DNA of 64,000 nucleotides, from NCBI RefSeq assembly GCF_900699765.1, contig NZ_CAADHO010000010.1, forward strand, positions 1-64,000, written 5' to 3'. The notes under the pieces are model-generated. The model ran no database searches and had not been told where the DNA came from. It was given only the letters and a program-made list of their open reading frames with translations. The stretch comes from Desulfoluna butyratoxydans. Its GTDB lineage: Bacteria > Desulfobacterota > Desulfobacteria > Desulfobacterales > Desulfolunaceae. Shown piece after piece: positions 44,232 to 52,018 of the stretch; the first letter of the stretch is position 1, and every line of letters begins with the position of its first letter. The position numbers and the translations under genes were made by a program.

Positions 44232-44291
44232 ACGGGCCCAGCCCGTTAGCACATGTGAAGTGCCCGAGGAACGAGGGCTCAGAGCATGTGC
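44232..44291 (+). ncRNA. candidate cis-acting RNA motif, copy 1 (GAGGAACGA loop)
   Basis: A small hairpin ACGGGC/GCCCGT (44232-44246) precedes a nested structure. Its outer stem is GCACATG (44249-44255) with CATGTGC (44285-44291), its internal loop is 6 by 6 bases, its inner stem is GCCC/GGGC, and its apical loop is GAGGAACGA (44266-44274). Copy 2 at 48152-48194 has the same 43-nt length and the same loop, but both stems differ by compensating changes. The element lies 21 bases before the ATG of the NuoF-GltD gene. No known riboswitch family was recognised. A CsrA-type site (GGA in a loop) is an alternative. Confidence 0.6.
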
Positions 44292-44312
44292 GAGCCTTGG
44301 AGTGGACGTCAT

Positions 44313-47300
44313 ATGAAAAAACTCTTTTCTATAGGGCAGCTTGAATGGCTCAGGAACACGCTCCGTGTGGGCAGTGGTGATGAGAAAACCACGGTGTTGG
44401 TCTGCATGACAGGGTGCAGGGCTTACGGGGCAAAGGAGGTTCTCGCGTCCATCGGTGACGAGGTGGAGAGGCAGGGCCTTTCGGGGCGTGTGGAGGTTCG
44501 CTCCACAGGCTGCCACGGCTTTTGCGCCAAGGCGCCTGTGGTTGCCATCGAACCCATGGGGATTCAGTACCAGGAGGTCACACCCGAAGACGCGTCAGAT
44601 ATCGTATCGGAGACGATCAAGTCAAACAGGCTGGTGGACAGGCTCGCCTACCGGGACATCACAACCAATCAGCCGATATTCTATAAGGACAGGATTCCTT
44701 TTTACAAAAAGCAGGTGCGGCGCGTCCTGGCAAACTGCGGGAAGATCGACCCCACAAAGGTGGAGCACTATATCGCCTCCGGCGGGTATCGTGCCCTGGC
44801 CAAGGTGCTCGGCACCATGTCCCCGGACGAGGTCATCGACGAGGTGACGGCAGCCAGGCTTAAGGGGCGTGGCGGGGCCGGTTACTCCACGGGCCTTAAG
44901 TGGGCGTATACAAGAAAAGCCGCGGGATCGCCCAAGTACGTCATCTGCAATGCGGACGAGGGCGACCCCGGGGCCTTTATGGACAGGGCCATGCTTGAGG
45001 GGGATCCGCACTCTGTCATTGAAGGTCTCATGATCGGTGCCTATTCCATGGGAGCCGAGCACGGGGTGATCTATGTACGGGAAGAGTACCCCATTGCCGT
45101 GGAGCACCTCTCCATTGCCATCCGTCAGTTGGAGGCTTTGGGGCTTGTCGGGGAAAACATTCTCGGAACAGGTTTTTGTTTTGACCTCTCACTGAAGAAG
45201 GGGGCCGGCGCCTTTGTGTGCGGGGAAGAGACCGCCCTCATGGCCTCCATCGAGGGGAGGCGGGGCATGCCCAACCCCAGGCCTCCGTTCCCGGCCCAGG
45301 AGGGGCTGGACAGGAAACCGTCCAATATCAACAACGTGGAGACCCTGGCCAACGTCCCGTTGATCATCAACAACGGGGCGGCCTGGTACACCGAGGTGGG
45401 GACGGAAGAAAGCGGGGGCACCAAAATCTTCTCCCTGGCAGGGAAGGTCAACAACACCGGGCTGGTAGAGGTCCCCTTCGGCACCAGCATCCATGACATC
45501 GTTTTCGGTATCGGCGGCGGGATTCCCAAGGGGAGGTCTTTCAAGGCGGTCCAGATGGGCGGTCCGGCAGGGGGGTGCATCCCCGCGCAGCTCATCAACA
45601 CACCCGTCGATTACGAGACGATTTCACGGCTGGGCGCCATCATGGGATCCGGCGGCATGGTGGTGATGGACGAGAACAACTGCATGGTGGAAATCGCCCG
45701 GTTTTTCCTTGGGTTCACCCAGTCCGAGTCGTGCGGGAAGTGTGCGCCCTGCCGCCTGGGGACCACCCAGCTTCTTAACATACTGACGCGGATCACCCGG
45801 AAAAAGGGGCAGCTTCGAGACCTGGACACCATCCGGGAGATCGGCGCCACCGTGACGGAGACCTCCCTGTGCGGCCTGGGGCAGGCCTGTGCAAAACCGG
45901 CGCTCTCCACCCTGAAGTATTTCGAGGCGGAGTACAGGGACCATATTCTGGAGCACCGGTGCGCCGGTGCCACCTGCGATGAGATCGTGATCTCTCCGTG
46001 CCAGCACGCCTGCCCGGCGGGTATCGACGTTCCGAACTACGTGGCTGCCATCGCCAAAGGGGAGTACCAGAAGGCCGTGGACATTATTCGGGAGCGAAAC
46101 CCCTTCCCGGCGGTGTGCGGCAGGGTGTGCATCCACCCCTGCGAGACCAAGTGCAGGCGGGGAGAGCTCGACGATCCGGTGGCGATCCGCTCCCTCAAGC
46201 GGTTTGCCTCAGACTGGTATTTTAAGAACATCGGGCTTCCGGCAAGCCCCTTTCCCCTTACCCAGACCCAAAAGGTCGCCGTGGTGGGGGCTGGCCCGTC
46301 CGGCCTCTCCTGCGCCTATTTTCTCCGAAAGGCCGGATACGGGGTCACGGTCTTTGAAGCCCAGCCAAAGGCCGGGGGAATGCTCAGCATTGCCCTTCCG
46401 GAGTTCAGGCTGCCGCCTGAAGTCATCGACGCGGAAGTCCGGTATATCGAAGCCTGTGGCGTTGAGATCCGGTACAACACGCCGGTGGACTCGCGGCACA
46501 CCGTGGATGATTTAATGGCTGAGGGGTACGACGCCGTTTTTATCGCCGCCGGAGCCCAGACCAGCAAGCGCATGGGAATTCCGGGCGAGGAGAAGGATCT
46601 GGCTGGGCTCCATTACGGCCTCGGGTATCTGTGTGATGTGCGGCAGGGAAAGGTGAGGGGTTTTGACGGCAAGACCGTGGTCATCGGCGGCGGGAATGTT
46701 GCCGTGGATGTTGCCAGGACGGCCCTGCGGACAGGCGCCGCCCATGTTCATCTCTTCTGCATGGAAGACCGGGACATGATGCCCGCCTGGGAAAAGGAGG
46801 TGGCCGAGGCCCTGGAGGAGGGGGTTGTGATCAACTCGAGGTGGGTGCCCAAACGGATCATCCACGACAACGAAAAGGTGACCGGGATCGAATTTGTCCG
46901 GTGTGTTTCGGTCTTTGATCAAGAGGGGCGCTTTAACCCGAAAAGCGATGAGTCGGATCGGCAGGTCATCGATGCGGACCATGTGGTCATTTCCATCGGC
47001 CAGGCCCCGGACACCTCCTTTATTTCAGAGGACAGTCAACTTGAAAGGGAGCTCTGGGGAAGCCTTGTGGTGGACGAGAACAGTCTTTCCACCAATATCC
47101 CCGGGGTGTTTGCCGGGGGGGATTTTACCTCAGGCCCCACCTTTGTGATCCGGGCCGTGGCATCGGGGCGCAGGGCTGCCATCGCCATGGACAGGTACCT
47201 GAAAGGGCAGGAAGGCCGCATCGAGATAGAAGACGAAAAGACGGACATGGCGGTGGAGGCCGGTCTGGCCTTGGAAAGTGACAAAGAGGGGGACACCCCG

Positions 47301-47438
47301 AGGGTGTGCACAAGGCATGAGGATCCGTGCGATCGCATCCGGGATTTTCGTGAAGTGGAGAAGGGGTTTACGGAAGAGGAGGCCGTTCGAGAGGCCGTGA
47401 GATGCCTCCGGTGCGACCTTGAAAAGGAGAAGAAATAA
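44313..47438 (+). CDS. NuoF-like NADH-binding subunit fused to GltD-like NAD(P)H:FAD oxidoreductase
   Basis: 1041 aa from ATG 44313. Residues 1-105: thioredoxin-like 2Fe-2S domain (CMTGCRAYG, RSTGCHGFC). Residues 110-560: NuoF body with the FMN/NADH glycine loop RLKGRGGAGYSTGLKW, CNADEGDPGAFMDR, and the 4Fe-4S motif ESCGKCAPCRLGT near 471. Residues 560-640: a Fer4_20-type cluster domain (PCQHACPAGIDVPNY, CGRVCIHPCETKC). Residues 655-990: GltD-like part with FAD motif VVGAGPSGLSCAYFLRKAG, second nucleotide motif VVIGGGNVAVDVARTAL, and GVFAGGD. Two separate pyridine-nucleotide sites in one chain fit a flavin-based bifurcating or transhydrogenating enzyme. It probably feeds the MetV/MetF reductase encoded next. 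Confidence 0.9.
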   Translation: MKKLFSIGQLEWLRNTLRVGSGDEKTTVLVCMTGCRAYGAKEVLASIGDEVERQGLSGRVEVRSTGCHGFCAKAPVVAIEPMGIQYQEVTPEDASDIVSETIKSNRLVDRLAYRDITTNQPIFYKDRIPFYKKQVRRVLANCGKIDPTKVEHYIASGGYRALAKVLGTMSPDEVIDEVTAARLKGRGGAGYSTGLKWAYTRKAAGSPKYVICNADEGDPGAFMDRAMLEGDPHSVIEGLMIGAYSMGAEHGVIYVREEYPIAVEHLSIAIRQLEALGLVGENILGTGFCFDLSLKKGAGAFVCGEETALMASIEGRRGMPNPRPPFPAQEGLDRKPSNINNVETLANVPLIINNGAAWYTEVGTEESGGTKIFSLAGKVNNTGLVEVPFGTSIHDIVFGIGGGIPKGRSFKAVQMGGPAGGCIPAQLINTPVDYETISRLGAIMGSGGMVVMDENNCMVEIARFFLGFTQSESCGKCAPCRLGTTQLLNILTRITRKKGQLRDLDTIREIGATVTETSLCGLGQACAKPALSTLKYFEAEYRDHILEHRCAGATCDEIVISPCQHACPAGIDVPNYVAAIAKGEYQKAVDIIRERNPFPAVCGRVCIHPCETKCRRGELDDPVAIRSLKRFASDWYFKNIGLPASPFPLTQTQKVAVVGAGPSGLSCAYFLRKAGYGVTVFEAQPKAGGMLSIALPEFRLPPEVIDAEVRYIEACGVEIRYNTPVDSRHTVDDLMAEGYDAVFIAAGAQTSKRMGIPGEEKDLAGLHYGLGYLCDVRQGKVRGFDGKTVVIGGGNVAVDVARTALRTGAAHVHLFCMEDRDMMPAWEKEVAEALEEGVVINSRWVPKRIIHDNEKVTGIEFVRCVSVFDQEGRFNPKSDESDRQVIDADHVVISIGQAPDTSFISEDSQLERELWGSLVVDENSLSTNIPGVFAGGDFTSGPTFVIRAVASGRRAAIAMDRYLKGQEGRIEIEDEKTDMAVEAGLALESDKEGDTPRVCTRHEDPCDRIRDFREVEKGFTEEEAVREAVRCLRCDLEKEKK

Positions 47439-47439
47439 T

Positions 47440-48093
47440 ATGATCCGGGCCATTACACGACAAAAAACCGAAGAGGAGATTGACCGGCTTCTGGAGGGGT
47501 GTGCCAGGGTCTTTATCATCGGCTGCGGCACCTGCACCACCCTTACCCGCACCGGCGGCGAGCCCGAGGTTCGTGCCATGGAGGAGCGGTTGTCCGGAGC
47601 AGGCAAACTGATCACCGGCCATACGGTGGTGCCCGTGGCCTGTGACCACCTGACAGGGGAGATCCTTGCCGACCATGGCAAAAGCATTTCTCAGGCCGAT
47701 GCCCTCCTTGTCATGTCCTGTGCCTTCGGGGTCCAAACCATCGCAAGGCAGCTCAAGGCCATGGTGGTCCCGGCGCTGGATACCCTCTTTATGGGGAAAG
47801 AGACGACCCCCGGAGAATACAACGAAATCTGCACCCAGTGCGGGACCTGCATCATCGGCGAGACCGGTGGGATCTGCCCGGTGACGGCCTGTCACAAGGG
47901 GCTGGTCAACGGACCGTGTGGCGGGACCGATAACGGTAAATGCGAGATCGACAAGGAGAAGGCATGCGCCTGGACACTTATCTACAACCGGCTGAAAGAG
48001 CTTGGAAGGCTTGATCTGATGAGAAAGCTGCAGCAACCCAGGAACTGCCTCGGGGAGCCGTCCCCCGGCAAATCCAGGCTGCCTTTTGAGTAA
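47440..48093 (+). CDS. metV: MetV-like methylenetetrahydrofolate reductase partner subunit
   Basis: 217 aa from ATG 47440, one base after the previous stop. The protein is cysteine-rich: FIIGCGTCTTLTRTGG near 25, VACDHLTGE, VMSCAFGVQ, then a C-terminal cluster-binding region CTQCGTCIIGETGGICPVTAC followed by CHKGLVNGPCGGTDNGKC. This is the zinc/iron-sulfur domain of the MTHFR C-terminal family, called MetV in acetogens. It docks on MetF and passes electrons to its FAD. Tight spacing to the NuoF-GltD gene supports a physical complex. Confidence 0.92.
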   Translation: MIRAITRQKTEEEIDRLLEGCARVFIIGCGTCTTLTRTGGEPEVRAMEERLSGAGKLITGHTVVPVACDHLTGEILADHGKSISQADALLVMSCAFGVQTIARQLKAMVVPALDTLFMGKETTPGEYNEICTQCGTCIIGETGGICPVTACHKGLVNGPCGGTDNGKCEIDKEKACAWTLIYNRLKELGRLDLMRKLQQPRNCLGEPSPGKSRLPFE

Positions 48094-48123
48094 GGTTGAG
48101 GGCTCAGAGAAAAAGTCAAAAAG

Positions 48124-48194
48124 CCAGGTGGGGGCACCTGGAAATCCTATTGCGAATGCGCAATGGGCGAGGAACGAGCCCATGGAACATTCGC
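48124..48194 (+). ncRNA. candidate cis-acting RNA motif, copy 2 (GAGGAACGA loop)
   Basis: A hairpin CCAGGTG/CACCTGG (48124-48141) precedes the nested structure. The outer stem is GCGAATG (48152-48158) with CATTCGC (48188-48194). The inner stem is ATGGGC/GCCCAT (48163-48168, 48178-48183), and the apical loop is GAGGAACGA (48169-48177). Relative to copy 1 the outer and inner stems are changed on both sides while loop and overall length (43 nt) are kept. It lies 34 bases before the metF ATG, in the only other long spacer of the operon. Function unknown; translational or stability control of metF is inferred. Confidence 0.6.
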
Positions 48195-48228
48195 GAACCC
48201 GTAACATTTCAATGGGGAAAGACGCATT

Positions 48229-49116
48229 ATGGCTTCCTTATTCAAACAAGCACTCGATTCGGGAAAATTTGTCGTTACCTGCGAGGTGGCACCGCCCAAG
48301 GGGACAAACCTGGAGGCGATGGCTCACCATGTGGAGCTCTTGAAGGATAAGGTGGATGCCATGAACCTCACCGATCATCAAAGCTCGGTGATGCGCTTTC
48401 CGTCCCTGGGGGCGGCCCTGCTCGTCAAGGAGATGGGGGGGGAGCCGATCCTGCAGATGACGTGCCGGGACCGCAACCGTCTTGCGCTCCAGGCCGATCT
48501 GTTGTTCGCCCACAGCAGGGGCATCAACAACGTCCTCTGCCTCACCGGCGATTCGGTGATGCTGGGCGATCACAAGGAGGCAAAGGGGGTGTTTGATCTT
48601 GATTCGAGCCAGCTTGTCATGGCGGTGAGGATGCTGGAAAGCGGGAAAGATTTAGGGGGAAGCGAACTGGAAGGCGGCATCTCCTTTTGTGCCGGTGCAA
48701 TCGTGACTCCTGAGGCAAATCCCCTTGAACCACAGCTGATTAAGTTTGAGAAGAAGATTGAGGCCGGGGCGGAATTCATCCAGACCCAGGCCGTGTTCGA
48801 CATGGAGAAGTTCGCCTCGTTTATGGGTTACGCAAGGCAGTTTCCGGTCAAGGTGCTGGCAGGGATCATCCTGCTGACATCGGCTCCCATGGCCCGGTTT
48901 ATGAACGCCAACATTGCAGGGGTGTACGTTCCGCCGGAGCTGGTTGACGAGATGGCCTCAGCCCCCAAGGGCGGGGCGCTGAAAAAGGGGATAGAGATTG
49001 CCGGTCGCATGATCAGGCAGGTCCGTGACGAGAAGGTGTGTGACGGTGTGCATATCATGGCGATCGGTAAGGAAGAGCTTGTGCCGGAGATCATGGCGGC
49101 GGCAGATATCCGATGA
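48229..49116 (+). CDS. metF: methylenetetrahydrofolate reductase
   Basis: 295 aa, a (beta/alpha)8 FAD enzyme reducing methylene-THF to methyl-THF. Seen: FVVTCEVAPPKGTN with the catalytic glutamate near residue 19, NLTDHQSS, LQMTCRDRNR, VLCLTGDSVMLGDH, CAGAIVTPEANP, and AEFIQTQAVFDMEKF. It is shorter than eukaryotic forms and typical of the MetFV type, which needs a MetV partner. In sulfate reducers this step belongs to the methyl branch of the Wood-Ljungdahl pathway, running either way. AATGGGGAAAG upstream gives the ribosome-binding site. Confidence 0.95.
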   Translation: MASLFKQALDSGKFVVTCEVAPPKGTNLEAMAHHVELLKDKVDAMNLTDHQSSVMRFPSLGAALLVKEMGGEPILQMTCRDRNRLALQADLLFAHSRGINNVLCLTGDSVMLGDHKEAKGVFDLDSSQLVMAVRMLESGKDLGGSELEGGISFCAGAIVTPEANPLEPQLIKFEKKIEAGAEFIQTQAVFDMEKFASFMGYARQFPVKVLAGIILLTSAPMARFMNANIAGVYVPPELVDEMASAPKGGALKKGIEIAGRMIRQVRDEKVCDGVHIMAIGKEELVPEIMAAADIR

Positions 49117-49239
49117 TCACCGGCAGGGCAGGCCCTTTTCCGGCCCGTGACGCTTCCGGGCCCTGGGACGGGGACACAGGGTACCGTCCATTTAAAAGGG
49201 CATGAATGCTTTACCCTCGTTAGGGGAAAGGGGGAGACC

Positions 49240-49521
49240 ATGAACGAATCAAAGGAGAAACGACACGAAGAACGCAATGAGTTTGATACCCAGGTTGTGT
49301 TCACCGATGGGGCTGCCGATCACTACCATGATGCCATGATGTGCAACTTCAGTGAAGACGGCATGTGCTTTGAGTCCGACACGCCCATGGAGCCCGGAAC
49401 CGAAGTGTTCATCAAAACGGTGAACTTTCCTTCCACCAACAAATGCACGGTGGCATGGTGCCATAAAATCGGATCCGGGGATGACGAAAAGTACGATATC
49501 GGTCTCAAATGTGAGATCTGA
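49240..49521 (+). CDS. PilZ-domain protein
   Basis: 93 aa from ATG 49240, preceded by GGGGGAG; a start at 49147 adds an unlikely 31 residues. A single PilZ domain: RHEER (RxxxR) near residue 7 and NFSEDG ((D/N)xSxxG) near 33, the two c-di-GMP-binding motifs, followed by VAWCHKIG and YDIGLKCEI. It is a paralogue of the truncated gene at 40521. The two bracket the redox operon. It is followed by a strong terminator. Confidence 0.88.
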   Translation: MNESKEKRHEERNEFDTQVVFTDGAADHYHDAMMCNFSEDGMCFESDTPMEPGTEVFIKTVNFPSTNKCTVAWCHKIGSGDDEKYDIGLKCEI

Positions 49522-49650
49522 TTGACCATCAGGGAACCGTGATATCGTTCGTGCGGGGTTGAGAAAACAGGCGGTGGTTTTGTTCTGTCGGAAGGGTAAG
49601 TTCCGGTCTGATCAGGAGACCAGGCTGCCGCTTCTGTCTCGGAAAATGCA

Positions 49651-49684
49651 AAAACCACAGCATGGGGGATGCTGTGGTTTTTTT
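49651..49684 (+). terminator. intrinsic terminator after PilZ gene
   Basis: AAAACCACAGCAT / ATGCTGTGGTTTT with a GGGGG loop and a T run. It closes the + strand unit. The gap 49522-49909 otherwise holds only the repeat fragment described next. Confidence 0.92.
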
Positions 49685-49734
49685 GCGTGGTACGGCCTGG
49701 CCTGGCCGGAAAGGGGGACGGCGACCCAACTCGG

Positions 49735-49905
49735 CTCTCCCGAAGGGCGATCAAAACGAAGCACGGGTGCGAAAATGTCGGAATTGTTTCGGCGGAGCCT
49801 GTGAATGATTCCTTGAGACCTGTTTATCAAACGTTTTAAAAGTTTGGCCCCCGGCAGGGCCGCCGGAGGCTTTATTGATCTGAATAGTTACGTTTATGAA
49901 ATATC
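49735..49905. repeat. dispersed intergenic repeat, degenerate copy C
   Basis: The interior block CTCGGCTCTCCCGAAGGGCGA with downstream CGAAGCAC matches copy B (GGCTCGCCCGAAGGGTGAGA, CGAGCAC). The right end TTTATGAAATATCGGGG (49889-49905) matches the right inverted ends of copies A and B. A left end was not found and the middle is unrelated, so this is a decayed or rearranged copy. Confidence 0.5.
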
Positions 49906-49909
49906 GGGG

Positions 49910-50344
49910 CTAAGAGGCCATGTCTATCACCAGGAAATGGTCCCTGGTTTCGACGGCAAAATGATGAACCGGGCGTTTGGCGGCCCCTGCCACCGGGCTG
50001 CCGGAGCAGTCGAAGGTCGAGCCTGAAACACTGCAACACGTCACGGTTCCCGGACTGCTTCCAGGGTCGAGCCGTCGTCCCATGTGGGTGCATTTGTTCT
50101 CCATGGCGTGGTAGGCATCTCCTTCTCCGCGGATCACAAAGACCCGTTTATCAAGGCCCTTTCCCTCCAGCCGAATTGCCCCTCCGTGTTCCTGCAGTTC
50201 AGGAAGCTTCAACAGGTCCAGGGTCAGCAGGGAGCCGCTTTGTGTCCATGCTTCGGGGTCTGCCGGTAAGCCTGTTTCGCAAATGCCCAGTATTTTTTTG
50301 ATCAAGCCCACTGTGTCCATCCTTTGCTGTGTAAGGGGTTTCAT
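49910..50344 (-). CDS. Rieske-like protein with altered second cluster motif
   Basis: 144 aa from ATG 50344 (a GTG at 50386 is an alternative). The Rieske fold is visible in VFVIRGEGDAYHAMENKCTHMGRRLD, with the first ligand pair Cys-x-His. The second pair, normally Cys-x-x-His before G-x-x-FD, reads CSVSGSTFD, so the histidine appears to be serine. This could abolish or change the 2Fe-2S cluster. The N-terminal 50 residues are helical and unrelated to known domains. It is a single gene, divergent from the ferredoxin-like gene at 50632. Confidence 0.7.
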   Translation of the reverse strand: MKPLTQQRMDTVGLIKKILGICETGLPADPEAWTQSGSLLTLDLLKLPELQEHGGAIRLEGKGLDKRVFVIRGEGDAYHAMENKCTHMGRRLDPGSSPGTVTCCSVSGSTFDCSGSPVAGAAKRPVHHFAVETRDHFLVIDMAS

Positions 50345-50631
50345 GTGTGTTGCTCGGGTTTTCTGCTTTATCTCATGATTCGTCACATGGTGCTGCGTGC
50401 CTGCCTCCGTGAAGCCTCAGCTTATCCTCTGCGGTGCGCGGACGTCAATTTTAATACTGAAGGGGCTGGCTTCGGGCACGAAATCCCAGGTTGGCTCGGA
50501 TCCGCATTGATGGCCCGGAGAGTAACGGCATATCTCCAAATTTACATGATGTTTCAAATGCTTCTGTTCGGTGATATGATGCGAAAAATCCCTGAAGGTG
50601 GGCAGGAAAAATCCCAAAAGGAGCATAGCAC

Positions 50632-51630
50632 ATGACCGAAACCACATCGTATCAACGCTTTGCCGCCAACATGCTGCACCCGGACTCTGTCTATATTCCA
50701 CAGATTTTAAAAAGCATGATTACTGATCTGCAGGCCGACCTCCTGGTGGCCCTTCCGGGCACGACGGCGGAGCTGTCTGCGGAAACGGGGCGTCCGGAAG
50801 CAGACATTGAAGACGATTTGAAAGACATGTTCCGCAAAGGGCTTGCCTTTAAGAGGGAGAAGCCGGGGCAGCCGACACGCTGGCGTGCCCCCATGCACAT
50901 TGCCCAGTTCCATGATGCGAGCATTGTCTGGCCCGAAGCCACAGAGGCCTTTCTCCGATGCTGGCAAGCCTATATGGAAACCGAGTGGCCCGTCCTTGCG
51001 CCCCAGCTCGCAGGGTTTCTGCCCAAGCCGTATACCCGGGTGATTCCCGTCAATGAAGCCCTTTCTCCGGTTGAAAGCACCGTGTTGACATCGGAAAATC
51101 TGTTGGAAATCGTGGACAGCGCAGAACAGATTGCCGTCACCAAATGCACCTGTCGCCTGACCATGCAGAAGTGTGACGCCCCCATTGAGGTCTGCCTCCA
51201 GATTGGCCGGAGTGCGGCGTATGCGTTGGAGAGGGGATCGGGCCGTGAAATCGATAAAGAAGAAGCCCGCCGGATCATCGATGAGTGTGCCCGGGCAGGA
51301 CTGGTCCATGTGGCAATGAACACCTCGGATGTGGGACATTTTATCTGCAATTGCTGTGGTTGCTGCTGTCAGTCCTTTTCCATGATGATCTCAGACGATG
51401 TCTCCCTTTGTGATCCCAGCCGGTATCAGGCCCAGGTTGATGGGGCGCTGTGCACGGCCTGCGGAACCTGCGTGGACCGATGCTGCTTCAATGCGATCGT
51501 TATTACAGAAGGGGAGCATGCCATGGTAGATCAGGAAAAATGCATGGGGTGCGGGCAGTGCGCCATGGGGTGCCCGGAAGGGGCTGTCTGCATGAAAGAG
51601 GTCAAGGAACCGTCATTTATCCCCGGTTAA
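50632..51630 (+). CDS. cysteine-rich 4Fe-4S protein with winged-helix-like N-terminus
   Basis: 332 aa. The first 80 residues (LVALPGTTAELSAETGRPEADIEDDLKDMFRKGLAF) look like a winged-helix domain. The centre has CTCRLTMQKCDAPIEVC and the striking CNCCGCCC near residue 240. The C-terminus is a two-cluster ferredoxin (CTACGTCVDRCCFNAI, CMGCGQCAMGCPEGAV). Proteins of this layout are common in sulfate-reducing and other anaerobic Deltaproteobacteria but have no assigned function. AAAAGGAG lies just before the ATG. It is monocistronic here. Confidence 0.75.
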   Translation: MTETTSYQRFAANMLHPDSVYIPQILKSMITDLQADLLVALPGTTAELSAETGRPEADIEDDLKDMFRKGLAFKREKPGQPTRWRAPMHIAQFHDASIVWPEATEAFLRCWQAYMETEWPVLAPQLAGFLPKPYTRVIPVNEALSPVESTVLTSENLLEIVDSAEQIAVTKCTCRLTMQKCDAPIEVCLQIGRSAAYALERGSGREIDKEEARRIIDECARAGLVHVAMNTSDVGHFICNCCGCCCQSFSMMISDDVSLCDPSRYQAQVDGALCTACGTCVDRCCFNAIVITEGEHAMVDQEKCMGCGQCAMGCPEGAVCMKEVKEPSFIPG

Positions 51631-52018
51631 CCGCGGGTTCCCATAGCATGAAGGGCGTTCATCCTGTGGATGTGGTGGCGAATTATCTGCGAAAATAAGA
51701 TAAGTGCTTTAAATGACAGGTTGATGGTGATAATATTCTGTTCGGGTCAATTCCCGGGATTTCCTGTGGTGCATGGGGTACCGTCGCCACACGGGGTGAT
51801 CTCGCCTCTCTCCATATCATTCTTACCTTACCGATTACGAACGTGAAACAGAGAGCGTGCAACGCGACGTCGAATCGTTGTGCGATATGTGGGGTCATAT
51901 GGCTCTGAAAGGGCGGCAAGGTGGTTCTTTGGTTTCTAACCGGGGGAAGGGCCGATGTGCATCGTCATGCGTCACCATATCAGATCTTAAACAGAAAATA
52001 TCAAAGGAGAAAAGAACG
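51631..52018. other. gap before outer-membrane protein gene
   Basis: 388 bases without a credible gene; a frame upstream of the next gene's true start has no ribosome-binding site. The final 20 bases hold AAAGGAG for the barrel gene. No terminator or repeat was recognised. Confidence 0.5.
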
